From: Azolla pinnata | Taxonomy: Eukaryota > Streptophyta > Polypodiopsida > Salviniales > Salviniaceae | DNA: 64,000 nt | Direction: 5' to 3' | Assembly: GCA_037176905.1 (NCBI GenBank) | Contig: JBBBWG010000781.1 | Span: 1 to 64,000 of the forward strand | Shown here: positions 38,226-48,773 of the stretch, piece after piece | How positions within the stretch are numbered: the stretch's first letter is position 1 | How the letters are laid out: the number at the start of each line of letters is the position of its first letter | Position numbers and translations under genes: made by a program | The notes under the pieces: model-generated | The model's input: the letters and a program-made list of their open reading frames with translations, nothing else | Told to the model about the DNA's origin: nothing | The model's database searches: none

Positions 38226-40131
38226 TCAACAAGAGGAGGCTACAAGATGAACATCCTCCATGGCTACATGGGCTTGAGGATCATAAGCAGATTCCATATT
38301 GTTCTTCATAACATTGGAAGTAGGAACCATGGGCACAGCAGCGCAGCTTGAGCTGCTGCTGCTGCTGCTTGTCGACTGCTGCCTGGCCTTCTCGATCTGC
38401 CTAACCAGCTCATCGTACTTTGCACCCTTCACCTCCGAGACCAGGCTGTTGTTCCTGAATATTTTGAAGGTAGGGAGGATTCCCACACCCATCTTGCTGA
38501 AGAGATACTGCAAAAAGAAAAAAACGATAGCTAAGAATTCAGTTGGGTCCAATGATGATGATCTGCCACTTGAAGATCCAGAGCTTTACAATGAGTCAAC
38601 TCTCTTATGTTTGTGTATTTGTATCTGTCTATATACACATCCAAATGTCCAATCATATACAACAATTGATACCATTCAATGGTATATGCATATAGAGAAA
38701 TCCATTGAGAAAGTTCCTCTCTCTAATATGTCTGTGTATATGTATAGATATGTATTATATACATACATATTATATCCAAGCATCTCATACTGCAAATCAA
38801 TGGTATACATATAAAGAAATCCATTATAAGGAATCAATGATATATGTGCATGAGTCCATGTAAGATCTTTCTCTTATATGCATGTGCGTGTGCACATATA
38901 TATCCAATATATAACACCTGAATCCTGATACAATTCAATGGTTTTACCTTGTTGTCATTGCTGCAATCCAGCTTTAAGAACACTACATCATCATACTGGT
39001 CCGAGAGCTTAACCAGCTTTGGATAAATCATTCGACAAGGTCCACACCTGCCATGCCATTTGAAGTCCATGTCAGATGATCCGTTCAATAAGAAGTTCGA
39101 AACAAGAATCTATGAATCCCATGATTAAGAATCTAGCTGCATCATGTATAACTAACTTGTCACCAAACTTGTAAAGGCTAAAAAGGAGCCACAACAAAGC
39201 TTTTTACTTGATCAATCCAAATACAAAAAGTAAGATTTGTCTCCTCACAAGAAGTTCTGAGATGGTCAAATGATACTAGTATCACTGTATTAAAGAGATG
39301 CTGAAATCCAACCACTATCTTCCTATATCGGATTAGCTGCTTCCATAGCTAAGCTCTAATTCCGGTAATCACTGAGCACATGCATTAGACAATTATTTGT
39401 ATGTAGCAGGCTAGGTGTTCACAAAACCGTCCTATAATGCTGAGTTTAATGTGCATGTACGGATCCATTCTCATCTTCCCTTACCAAGTTCAGGAAAGAC
39501 CTCCACACTGTTCAAAGGCTTCATACCAAGCAAAACAGTGTGTATCTTTATATTTGAAAAGATGCATGGCAAGTTTAGATTAAGATATGAGCTTAGAAAC
39601 TTACCAGCGGGTATATAAGTCGAGGACGACCAGTTTGTCCCCGGCAGCCTGGACAGTAGGCCAGAAGGTGTCCTTATCCACGTCTTTTACAGAATGCAAG
39701 CCACCTCTATTGAAGAGCATCCGAGAATTCCAATCTCCCCCTCCATGATTCTGCTTCTGATTCTGATGATTGTGATTTACAGTACTAGGAGAAGGGGAAA
39801 GAAGAGGCGCTACCTTGTGCACAGTGCTTGGTGTGGTGGCAATATAACTGCCAGCGGAGCTTGGTTTAGATATCGCAATCTGACAAGAAGCTGTAGCGAG
39901 ATGGCCAAGAGAAGACGATGGGAAGGCAGACAGAGAAGAAGAAGAGGACGAAAGAGGAGACGTTGATGAGGAGGAGGAGGCATTAAAGATGAGAGAGTTT
40001 GAAGACGGAGACGGAGACGGAGATGGAAGCTGATATGCGGAGGAGAACCTAGCGTTAGGTGCTGCCGTCATATCGATCTGCAGATTCAAGGCTATGTTTG
40101 AAGGAGCACGGGAGATACTGCATAGGGCCAT
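38226..40131 (-). CDS. Thioredoxin f-type, chloroplast
   Basis: Three minus-strand exons (40131-39605, 39047-38948, 38507-38226) give 302 residues. The thioredoxin fold begins near VKDVDKDTFWP; the active site WCGPC is at residues 176-180, with Trp176 split by intron 1. The third cysteine typical of f-type proteins is present in LKLDCS (about 204), and the cis-proline lies in ILPTF (about 221). Trx f passes electrons from ferredoxin-thioredoxin reductase to Calvin-cycle enzymes such as FBPase. The N-terminal 70-80 residues (MALCSISRAPS...) look like a plastid transit peptide. A further Ser/Pro/Asn-rich linker follows before the fold, and about 45 extra residues, including a Ser run, follow the usual end, so the protein is much longer than the roughly 180 residues usual for the family. 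The second intron is about 440 nt. A later ATG (residue 21) is an alternative start. GAA-rich DNA lies immediately upstream. Confidence 0.93.
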
Positions 40132-40167
40132 GGCCAGGGTTAAAGGTTGGTTTCCAAGAAGAAAAGG

Positions 40168-40290
40168 AGATGAAGAAGAAGAAAAGAAATGGGAATGAAG
40201 ATCAAGAAGCTACGGAGGAGGAGGAGGAGAAGAAGAAGAAGAAGTTGAAGAAGAAGAAGAAGAAGTTGAAGAATCAGAAGACACGGAGAA
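40168..40290. repeat. GAA/GAG-rich tract at the thioredoxin 5' end
   Basis: Dense GAA and GAG triplets read as CTT/TTC on the gene strand, directly before the thioredoxin start codon. This is typical of a CT-rich plant 5' UTR. Similar runs occur at 40605-40635 (GGA) and 40866-40899 (GAA). Confidence 0.85.
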
Positions 40291-40749
40291 GATGAAGAAG
40301 CTTAGAAGTCTTGAGCTAGATCAAGGGGTCTTGATCTTCGATTGCTTCAAGAAAACTTCCGTGGCTGTGCCTGACGAGAAATCAAGGAGAGTTTTCTGGA
40401 GACGACGAAGCACTGGATCAATGGCGTTTCTGTCTAACCACCAGTTTCTTCCGGGGGGCCAAGATCAGATCAGATCAGATCAGATCGATCACGATCTTTT
40501 TGGCCTGTCCGAATTTCCTTCTGCAAAAAACTCTACCGCTTCACCCGCACAGAAAGCTCGGGCCGGCTTCGACGATCTGCTGGCGATGCTGCGTTTTGCA
40601 GAAGGAGGAGGAGGAGGAGGAGGAGGAAGAAGAAGCTGAAGAAGGATCCGACGAACGAAAAGACAGAAAACAGAAGAAAGAAGGTGCAGAAGCGCAGGAA
40701 CTTCCAGCTTCTTCTTCCTCTTGTCTTCCGTTCAGCGTCAGGATCTGCT

Positions 40750-40782
40750 AAACCCTAACCCTAACCCTAACCCTAACCCTAA
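40750..40782. repeat. Telomere-like CCCTAA hexamer run
   Basis: Five consecutive CCCTAA hexamers. The unit is the 6-bp TTAGGG type, not the usual plant 7-bp TTTAGGG. It lies about 620 bp upstream of the thioredoxin start. It may be an expanded telo-box promoter element or an interstitial telomeric remnant. Confidence 0.9.
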
Positions 40783-41051
40783 TTTCAGGTTTCTTGATTT
40801 CCGCCATCGCCGCAAGCTTCTGTCTGTTTTATACGCGGCCCAAAAATCTCTCAGAAAAAAACAAGAAGAAGAAGAAGAAGAAGAAGAAGAAGAAGAAAAT
40901 TTCAGTTTAAATAAAAAAAAGAAAAAAAGAAAAAAGAAAGGGAAAAACAAAAAAGAAACGCAATATATTAAATCAGTAAAATAGATTTAAAAATAGAGTT
41001 ATATATAATAAACAAATCATATAATTTTGGAATAAAGCAAATCGTAAATTG

Positions 41052-41660
41052 TTATAGTTCTAATTCGAAAGCATTAAAAAAAAAGCAGACCATTTTCCGG
41101 ATTAGTGCTAATCACTGTTGCTCGGTGATTAGCACTAATGACGGTGTTAATCAGGGTGATTAAGGCGTCAGAAGAGGACATCGACCGAAACGACACTCTG
41201 GGCTTGTTATAATTCTAATTCGAAAGTATTGAAAAGCAGACGATTCTCCGGATTAGTGCTAATCACTGTTGCTCGTTGATTAGCACTAATGACGGTGTTA
41301 ATCAGGGTGATTAAGGCGTCAGAAGAGGACATCGACCGAAACGACACTCTGGGCTTGTTATAATTCTAATTCGAAAGTATTGAAAAGCAGACGATTCTCC
41401 GGATTAGTGCTAATCACTGTTGCTCGTTGATTAGCACTAATGACGGTGTTAATCAGGGTGATTAAGGCGTCAGAAGAGGACACCGACCGAAACGACACTC
41501 TGGGCTTGTTATAATTCTAATTCGAAAGTATTGAAAAGCAGACGATTCTCCAGATTAGTGCTAATCACTATTGCTCGGTGATTAGCACTAATGACGGCGT
41601 TAATCAGGGTGATTAAGGCGTCAGAAGAGGACACCGACGCAAACGGCACACTGGGCTTGC
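41052..41660. repeat. 151-bp tandem array with a hairpin in each unit
   Basis: Four copies start at about 41052, 41207, 41358 and 41509. The first is 155 bp because of a short A-run insertion; the next two are 151 bp and nearly identical. Each contains the arms ATTAGTGCTAATCA and TGATTAGCACTAAT, exact reverse complements 14 nt long around a loop of about 11 nt, followed by the shared block GGCGTCAGAAGAGGACA. No coding potential is recognised. Confidence 0.95.
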
Positions 41661-43740
41661 TTAAACTCGGCGAATTGGATTGGGAGTGATTAGCCGGAGC
41701 TGCATCTACGTTGCTCGATAGTGATAATTATTCCGATGCAGGGGAAGAATGCACCGATTAAGATCGGAGGGTGAAATCGCCAGGTGATTAGGGGGCTAAT
41801 CGGCGCATTCGATGGACCGATTAGCCTCTCGCTTTGGTCTGTCGCACAAAAGAATGCACCTAATTATGATCGGAGGTGAAAATTTGCTGGGTACTTAGGG
41901 ACTAATCGGCGCGTTAAAATGGAGCGATTAGGCTCCTGCTTGCCTCATCTTAATCAGAAGGGCGAAAAAACAAAGAAAATGGCACTAATCAAGATGACCA
42001 AGCCGGAGTCTGATCACTCCGTCAAATGCACCGATCAGTCCCTAATTACCTGGCAAATTCACCTCCAATCGTAGTTAGCGCATTCGTTTTTCGCCCGTCG
42101 AATTGCGATGACCAAGCAAGGTAATCTTAATTGCCAGGTAATCGGCGCATTAGATGGAGCGATTAGCGGCTTGGGTCATCTTGATTTAGAAGGGCTAAAA
42201 GAGGAATGCACTAATTAAGATTTGGAGGTGGAATTGGCAGGTAATTAGGGGCAGGGATTAGCGGTAATTACCTCCTAAACACACGCGCCTCGATCCCGTA
42301 ATTAAAGGGGCCGTTAGTTATTCTAAAGAAAAAATGAAGCTTTCTGCGCCGTCCACGTGTTCGGCTCAGAATAAAAGCGGAAATAATAAAAACGGAAATA
42401 TGAAAAAAATCCAACTGGTTTTTTATTTTGACTATTATTTATGTTTTCTTTTTTCTGGCGTTTTCCCTTCTTTTTTTTTTTACGGAAAATTACAGCAAAA
42501 AGGAATTATGCTGGATTTTATTTAATTAATTAAATGATTTATTTTTTGCAAATTATGTTAGAAAATAACGTTAAATCACAAATTAGGGCGAAAAACAGAT
42601 CAAATGAGAGAGACCTGGGAGTTGATTAGGGCCCAGATTAGCAGGGAATTAATCAAGCAGTGGAGGATTAGCAAGGAATTAATCAAGCAGTGGAGGATTA
42701 GCAAGGAATTAATCAAGCAGTGGAGGATTAGCAGGGAAAATAATATGAATTTGTGAGTTAATCGGAGCATCGGCCGGTAATTTCCCGTTGCAGGGTTTAG
42801 GGGTTTAGATTAGTCTGACTAATCACCCATCAGATCCACTAATCGTCCACCAGGCTCAGCGTAATCGAATCGAATTCACTAAATTACCCACCAGATTCTC
42901 GCTATAGTTCAGAATCAGCAATCAGCCGCCCAACTGCAGTTGCCCGATCACGCTCATAATTAATTAATTAATCTATCTGCCCCATGATCAGGCTCGCTAT
43001 AATCGTCCGAATCTGGCTCGCTAATTGCCCCATCGCAGTCCCTAATCACTAATCGAGGCCGGGTTTTTAACCGCCGAACTGATCATCACTCATCGGACCC
43101 GTTCAAACTTCGGTTTCAGACCTGTCGAGCTCTGCGAAATCTAGAACCCCCAAAAACTTTCTTTAATTGGATCGAGGCAAGGGGCCAAAAACCCAGAGAA
43201 ATCTAAGCAGAATCAGATCGGATCGGAATCGGATCGAGTCGAAACTGGATCGCTCAATCTGAGCCACCATTCTTGATGCTTTACCAGACAGACCTGAGGT
43301 ATTAACAAGTATTTTGCTTTTAATGTGTTTGTTTTAGCAAAACTTTAGTAAAAAAATGCGTATCGAATTTATTGCTTACATTTTGACGCATGCTAAAATT
43401 AGAAATTACAAAGTAACGCATGATTTTGCCTCTCACGGTAAATTCACATCCATTTGATCGATTAACACCGAATCTATTAGATTCCGAGATTGCACTGAGT
43501 TATGTTAATAAAACACATTAGCAAGGGAATCGAATCGATCAGTAAACAACAATAGGAAGTACAGTAACTAGCTGTCAGAAGACTATTAATCAATGAACAT
43601 GAGAAGAGATAGATGGAAGTGATTAACAATAAGAGAAGGATAGAAGCGATTAATGAGACGCGATCAGGTATTGATCGATTAGCGATACAACTACGCGTTA
43701 ATTTGTAGTTCTTAATTTTAATCAGCATTACAGCTTTAAT
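41640..43740. repeat. TAATC/GATTA-saturated domain
   Basis: Beyond the array, about 2 kb carries an unusually high density of TAATC, GATTA, TTAATCA and CTAATCGG words on both strands. There are recurring longer phrases such as GGTAATTAGGGGC, GGCGCATT.GATGGA.CGATTAG and AATGCACC(G)ATTA. A 30-bp unit is tandemly repeated at 42631-42736. No gene or transposase is seen. It looks like an old, diverged repeat domain derived from related units, or dense homeodomain/ARR-type binding sites. Confidence 0.65.
42631..42736. repeat. 30-bp tandem repeat
   Basis: About 3.5 copies of a unit beginning TGGAGGATTAGCAAGGAATT and ending AATCAAGCAG. Copies 2 and 3 are identical. Confidence 0.95.
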
Positions 43741-44113
43741 TAAATACATTTGTTAGGGATTTTGTTTAATCGAAATCTCCCCTAAAACCAAATTTTCTCC
43801 GCCCAAAATGTGCGAACGTGTCATGATTTTCTCCGCCCAAGAAAAAAAAAACGGCGATAATTGTCAGTTTTGTTGGTCAAGAAAAAAAATTGAAAAGAGG
43901 AAGGAAAACAATTCCCAAACCTTAGAACAAAAGGGAAAGGAAGAAATTTTGGAAAAATAAAACAAGGGAGAAGATCAGAGGAATCTTCATTCTTTGTTTG
44001 TTACTGAAAATATCTCTGAGGAGGTCTTCTGCTGAAGAGAAGAAGAATAAGAGAAGAAAGTCTGGTCTTTTTTGCTTTGCCCAAGAACCAGAAGAAGATG
44101 GATGGGCATGGAT

Positions 44114-44660
44114 TGACAAGATTCAGAAGAGGCTTGCGATTTGCCCGACCAGAAGATGGCCAGAATGTGAAGATAACGCCATGGTATCTCTGAACAGATA
44201 CATTGGTAAAGAAATGATACAAATGAAGATCAACTGAACTGATCTGCGGATACATCATAAGATAACCCCATGACAACAGAACTAGTTACTATGGGATTGA
44301 CGAGATTCAGAAGAGGCTTGCGATTTGCCTGACCAGAAGATGGCCAGAATGTGAAGATAACGCCACGGAATCTCTGAACAGATACATTGGTAAAGAAATG
44401 ATACAAATGAAGATCAACTGAACTGATCTGCGGATACATCATAAGCTAACCCCATGACAACAGAACTAGTTACTATGGGACTGACGAGATTCAGAAGAGG
44501 CTTGCGATTTGCCTGACCAGACGATGGCCAGAAGATGAAGATACGCCATGGTAGCCCTGGAACCGATGCATTGGTAAAGAAATGATACAAATGAAGATCA
44601 ACTGAACTCATCAGCGAATACATCGTAAGATAAGCCCCATGACAGCAGAACTGGTTACTT
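44114..44660. repeat. 184-bp tandem array, about three copies
   Basis: The phrase ATTCAGAAGAGGCTTGCGAT starts at 44121, 44305 and 44489, giving an exact 184-bp period. Each unit continues through GATGGCCAGAA, GATACATTGG or a variant, and GAAGATCAACTGAACT. The unit length is not a multiple of three. Related open frames on the minus strand are by-products. Confidence 0.95.
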
Positions 44661-46379
44661 ATGAAAGTTATCGCGGCGCAAAAAGGACCCGACTCCCAAA
44701 CTACTATCATTGCATCTCAATCTTGGTTCTCAGCATCGCTCCAACAATGTGTACCTGGGAATTACATGCCCTCAAGACCTTCTCGGGCCCTGCTCTATTT
44801 CAATTCCATTTTAATGATCCCTGTCACATCCTTGTATACAGAATGGGAAAACAGACCATGATAATCTATGGAGCTGATAGCCCCTAGTCTTTCGCCTGAC
44901 ATTTTTTTTTTTATGCGGCTCTCGATTACTCAGCGGTTGATCGGACCCTGTCTCTCTGTCTGCCTGCAGATAGATGGATACAGGCCACTAGAAGGAGCAG
45001 AATGATCGACAACCACGCGAAATCGTAAGGCCAGAAATGGCGGGGGGGAAAAAACGCCAGGAAATCGCAACAGGCTTATCACTGCTGGATCTTCTCACGT
45101 GCAAATCGAGATCGGAGCAAGTTGGCTTCTCCAGAACAGACTCGCACAGATCATCGACTGGGCCAGTGTTAGTGAGTTTTTGCACTTGCATTTGGGAACC
45201 TGGTGGGATCCCCCCCCACTCGATTCATCTTTTTCCGCTAACGTTGGAAGCACGCGGCGATTGAACTCTTCCTTTGGGAAAAGATCTGGAGCTTCCAGAT
45301 TCCAGTGTCCTCGGTGCAGACAGTTAAAACCTTATCGCGTCCCTCGCAAAATATCTCTCATGTCTCGGATGGCGCCGATGTGGCTTCCGGGATTCGGACG
45401 AGATATTCTTCGAACCGGTCCGACAATCTCGCTTGGGATTTTCCGTCGTTTGTTTGCGCTCTGCGAATCTGCAACCACCCTATTTCCTTCTTTAATCTCC
45501 TCTTGTTGTTGTTGTTATGCATGTGGTGATGATGCTGATGATGCCCTTTCCAAGTACATAAAGATCTCTATAGATCGCTATCTTCGTCGCTTGTGCATTC
45601 AAAAATCCCTCGAACTCTGTAATCGCAAAGGGTAGGATTTGAACCCAGTGATCGAACTTGGGAGCTTATATTATTTGCTAATCTGCAACAACAAGAACAT
45701 TTCATACTTGTCAACTGTCACGTGTTGATTCGTCGATGGTTCCAGAGAATTGAGAAAGCTTAACACGCATTTGTGAAGGAATTGTAACTAATGTATGAGA
45801 TTTAAGAAGAGTTTAAAATACATTCGAGATCGTCCCGAATCATTCCGGATAATCTAGATTATAAGGATAGCGATCAAATTTACGTAGATGTGCTGAGCAT
45901 CATGTCGTTATTCAGTTTGTGCTGATGACTCATGAGGATCAAGGTCTTCACGACTCTAACGAAATCGAGTTGTACTTGAACACTATATCTCGTTGTATTA
46001 TTATTAACGCTATCTTCCCCGTTCGATAAACCTTTCTTATGGGGAGTGTAATATGCATCATTAGTGAGCCATAGACAACAGGATTTAAAGCGCACATTGA
46101 GGATTTAGCGACCCTGTGTGGTCCTCACTAGGAGCAAAGCACTATAATCGAGAACGATGTGGCAACGAAATAATTCTGGAAGCATGACGATTGTCACGCT
46201 AAAGAGAAAGATTTAAACATGTGACCTCTTATATCGTAGAAAAGCGATCTAGTCGAAATATATCATCAACAGTGATGATCGGAAGTGATCTCTTTGAAGG
46301 CATTGTGTGAATTTTGCTCCGGGCTTATTATCTTCGAATTTCGATAGCCAAACTTAGTGGGGCCAACCAAAATTCTCGA
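44661..46379. other. Spacer, no supported gene
   Basis: A GC-rich part (about 44940-45640) holds open frames up to 178 codons without recognisable domains. At about 45632-45662 the minus strand reads GGGTTCAAATCCTACCC, a tRNA B-box-like word that could mark a SINE or tRNA remnant. The remainder is AT-rich. Confidence 0.5.
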
Positions 46380-46735
46380 GACAACAAGATCACAGGTACT
46401 CCTTGAGCTACCAATGAGATGATTGAAATCAATCTTTTACCAATGGCAAGAGCTCTAGAAGGTTCGACAGCTTCTCGAGCTTTTTCTAAAAAAATTCTAA
46501 AAACATTGTATAAGCTCTCGAGCCTGCATAAAGACTATGCACAAAAATTCGCGTTTGTCTGAGCTCAAGAAGCTCTCGAACCTTCTTCTTGGAGCCCACG
46601 AGCCATATATAAATACAGGGGATTCACCTTGATTTCGGTTTAACAGTAGAACCATAATCGTGAGTTCAGTTTCTATTGTTATCTCCTATCATATAACTCT
46701 GTAGTGACTACTATTGTACTCCAACTAACTACCCC
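46380..46735 (+). mobile_element. Possible LTR-like promoter segment
   Basis: A CTCGAGC/CTCTCGAA-rich stretch is followed by a clear TATA box (CCATATATAAATACAGG at about 46603-46619) and then by sequence leading into the tandem array. The layout resembles an LTR U3-R region. No internal retroelement domains or matching second LTR were found, so the assignment is tentative and the element, if real, is a fossil. Confidence 0.3.
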
Positions 46736-47263
46736 CTTTATATAGGTTAAACTTTCATGGCTCCTTGACCACTAAGTCTGTTCACACTTGTCCAACAATT
46801 ATATGGGTTTGTCCCAATCCTAAGATAAGCCAGTTTCTCACTTATTCTACCTTTAAAACCATTCAAATTAGCATTATAAATTAGTTCTTAAGGTTATGCC
46901 CATAACATGGGTGCTATAGGTTAAACTTTCAAGGCTCCTTGACCACTAAGTCTGTTCACACTTGTTTAGCAATTATATGGGTTTGTCCCAATCCTAAGAT
47001 AAGTCGGTTTCCCCCTTATCTTACCTTTAAAACCATTCAAATTGGCCTTATAAATTGGTTCTAAGGTTATGCCCATAACATGGGTGCTATAGGTTAAACT
47101 TTCAAGGCTCCTTGACCACTAAGTCTGTTCACACTTGTCTAACAATTATATGGGTTTGTCCAAGTCCTAAGATAAGCCAGTTTCCCACTTATCCTACCTT
47201 TAAAACCATTCAAATTAGCCTTATAAATTGGTTCTTAAGGTTATGCCCATAACATGGGTGCTA
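46735..47263 (+). repeat. 173/174-bp tandem array, three copies
   Basis: The units share TAGGTTAAACTTTC (starting at 46743, 46917 and 47090) through GGTTTGTCC and GATAAG to TTATGCCCATAACATGGGTG. A diverged dispersed copy lies at 10027-10200. The CCCATAACA junction resembles LTR ends. Confidence 0.93.
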
Positions 47264-48550
47264 CCACCAAAAATATCGGCTTGGCTATCTTTACACCACG
47301 CTCCTCCGTTAGTCGTACTGTAAGCCAAGGAATCGACATGAGAACCCAACCTCTCGTCTAAAACGATCTTCATTCCCAACTGTTCATGTATTTTATGTCT
47401 ACAATTTTGGTTTATTTCCAAGCATCCAACTGTTTCTTCTTCAGCTTGGAAAAAATGCCTTTGCTTGGCTAGCTAGCCTTCTTTCGATCGCAACAGACGA
47501 CAATTAGCACCCAAGTTAGTCATGCACAATAGCTTCTACTTGTGTTTGCTAAATCGGACTCGATTCAAGTCGATTCGAGTCGATCCGATCGATTCAGTAG
47601 GCAAATTCAAAGCTGCATGCCCCAAGTTTCAAACCTCATAGCTTTGCATATCCCAATGATGGAATCACTGCAGTTGTGATCCCAGAAAACCTCAGCTAGG
47701 ACACCAGACCTTGGCATCATAAGCAAAATCGAACCAATCGTATACATCAATCTTTCACAAGGCAACCTTGCAATTCTCAAACACAAGATCATACACATCG
47801 AGAGAATCAGATCACATACATCAATCATCACAAGGCAACCTTCCGATTCTCAAGCCAGCAACAGCCTCCTTTGCATTTGCAAATCACAAGTGTCGATCGA
47901 ATATCAAATGCAGCACCACGACAATCGCCTCAAATTGAGCATTGTAGTTTTACCGAGGCTGAGCAATCAGCATTTTCCATCTCAGAATCCTAAATCCCGA
48001 TGATGGAAGCCAAGGAGAATGAGCGAGGGGCTTCGCATCGCTCAAAATAGGAACATGGAGACTCTGAAAGCTGCAAAAATGCTAGATAACAATGGGAGAA
48101 AAGATTGAGAGGAAAAAAACACATACAACAACCGGCATATGATTTACTGTTTGGAAAAAAGGAAAGAGGAGGGAGAGAAGAGTTCCAGCGCCGATTTCAT
48201 GTTTTCCATTAGGTTTGTCAATAATAAGGGATCAAATGCTTAACATATAAGAGAACCCGAAAAACTCTGTAACCGAGCACGTTATTCTTCTGGCTTTCGG
48301 TGTATTTACAGACCCAAATAGTTTGGACTCTGGAAGAAGGAAAAACAACAGAAACAAACAAGACCAGGAAGCATCATCAGGTAAAACAAACAGATCTGCA
48401 CCAACCTGATGAGAAACACATCGGCTCGAAACAACCCGAGGTTTTTCTCTGAACACCCGCCATGGTTTGGAAAGTCTTCTTGCGATGCCCGAGGAGAGCA
48501 TGGTGGTTAAACACAATAGTAGTGACATGGTGGTTGAAGACCTGGGAAAA
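47264..48550. other. Spacer, no supported gene
   Basis: This stretch lies downstream (3') of the kinase gene. The short minus frames at 47221-47831 have no recognisable domain. A (TCGATTCGA)-like cluster lies at about 47560-47597. Confidence 0.5.
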
Positions 48551-48646
48551 CATGGTAGTTGGAAGTCCTGGGAGCATGGTAGTTGGAAGTCCTGGGAACA
48601 CGGTAGTTGGAAGCCCTGGGAACATGGTAGTTGAAGAGCGTGGTAG
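48551..48646. repeat. 24-bp minisatellite in the kinase 3' flank
   Basis: Four 24-bp copies of CATGGTAGTTGGAAGTCCTGGGAA-like sequence start at 48551, 48575, 48599 and 48623. It ends 128 bp before the kinase stop codon on the minus strand, so it is probably transcribed in the 3' UTR. Confidence 0.92.
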
Positions 48647-48773
48647 CATGGTAAACACGGTCTCATCGTGGCTCGATCGTGTGGAATCACAGTCGCATTT
48701 TGATCGCATGCGAATCGTGGACCCTTCACAGTTAACACGGTAGCTTTCGAAAGACTCGGATCCGGCTTTCGCA

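Noticed and set aside
45099-45635. 178-codon ORF
   Set aside because: GC-rich chance frame. The other frame over the same bases is also open, and no domain is seen.
45632-45662. tRNA or SINE on the minus strand (GGGTTCAAATCCTACCC)
   Set aside because: Only a B-box-like word is visible. There is no A box, acceptor-stem match or terminator, so it stays a note rather than a feature.
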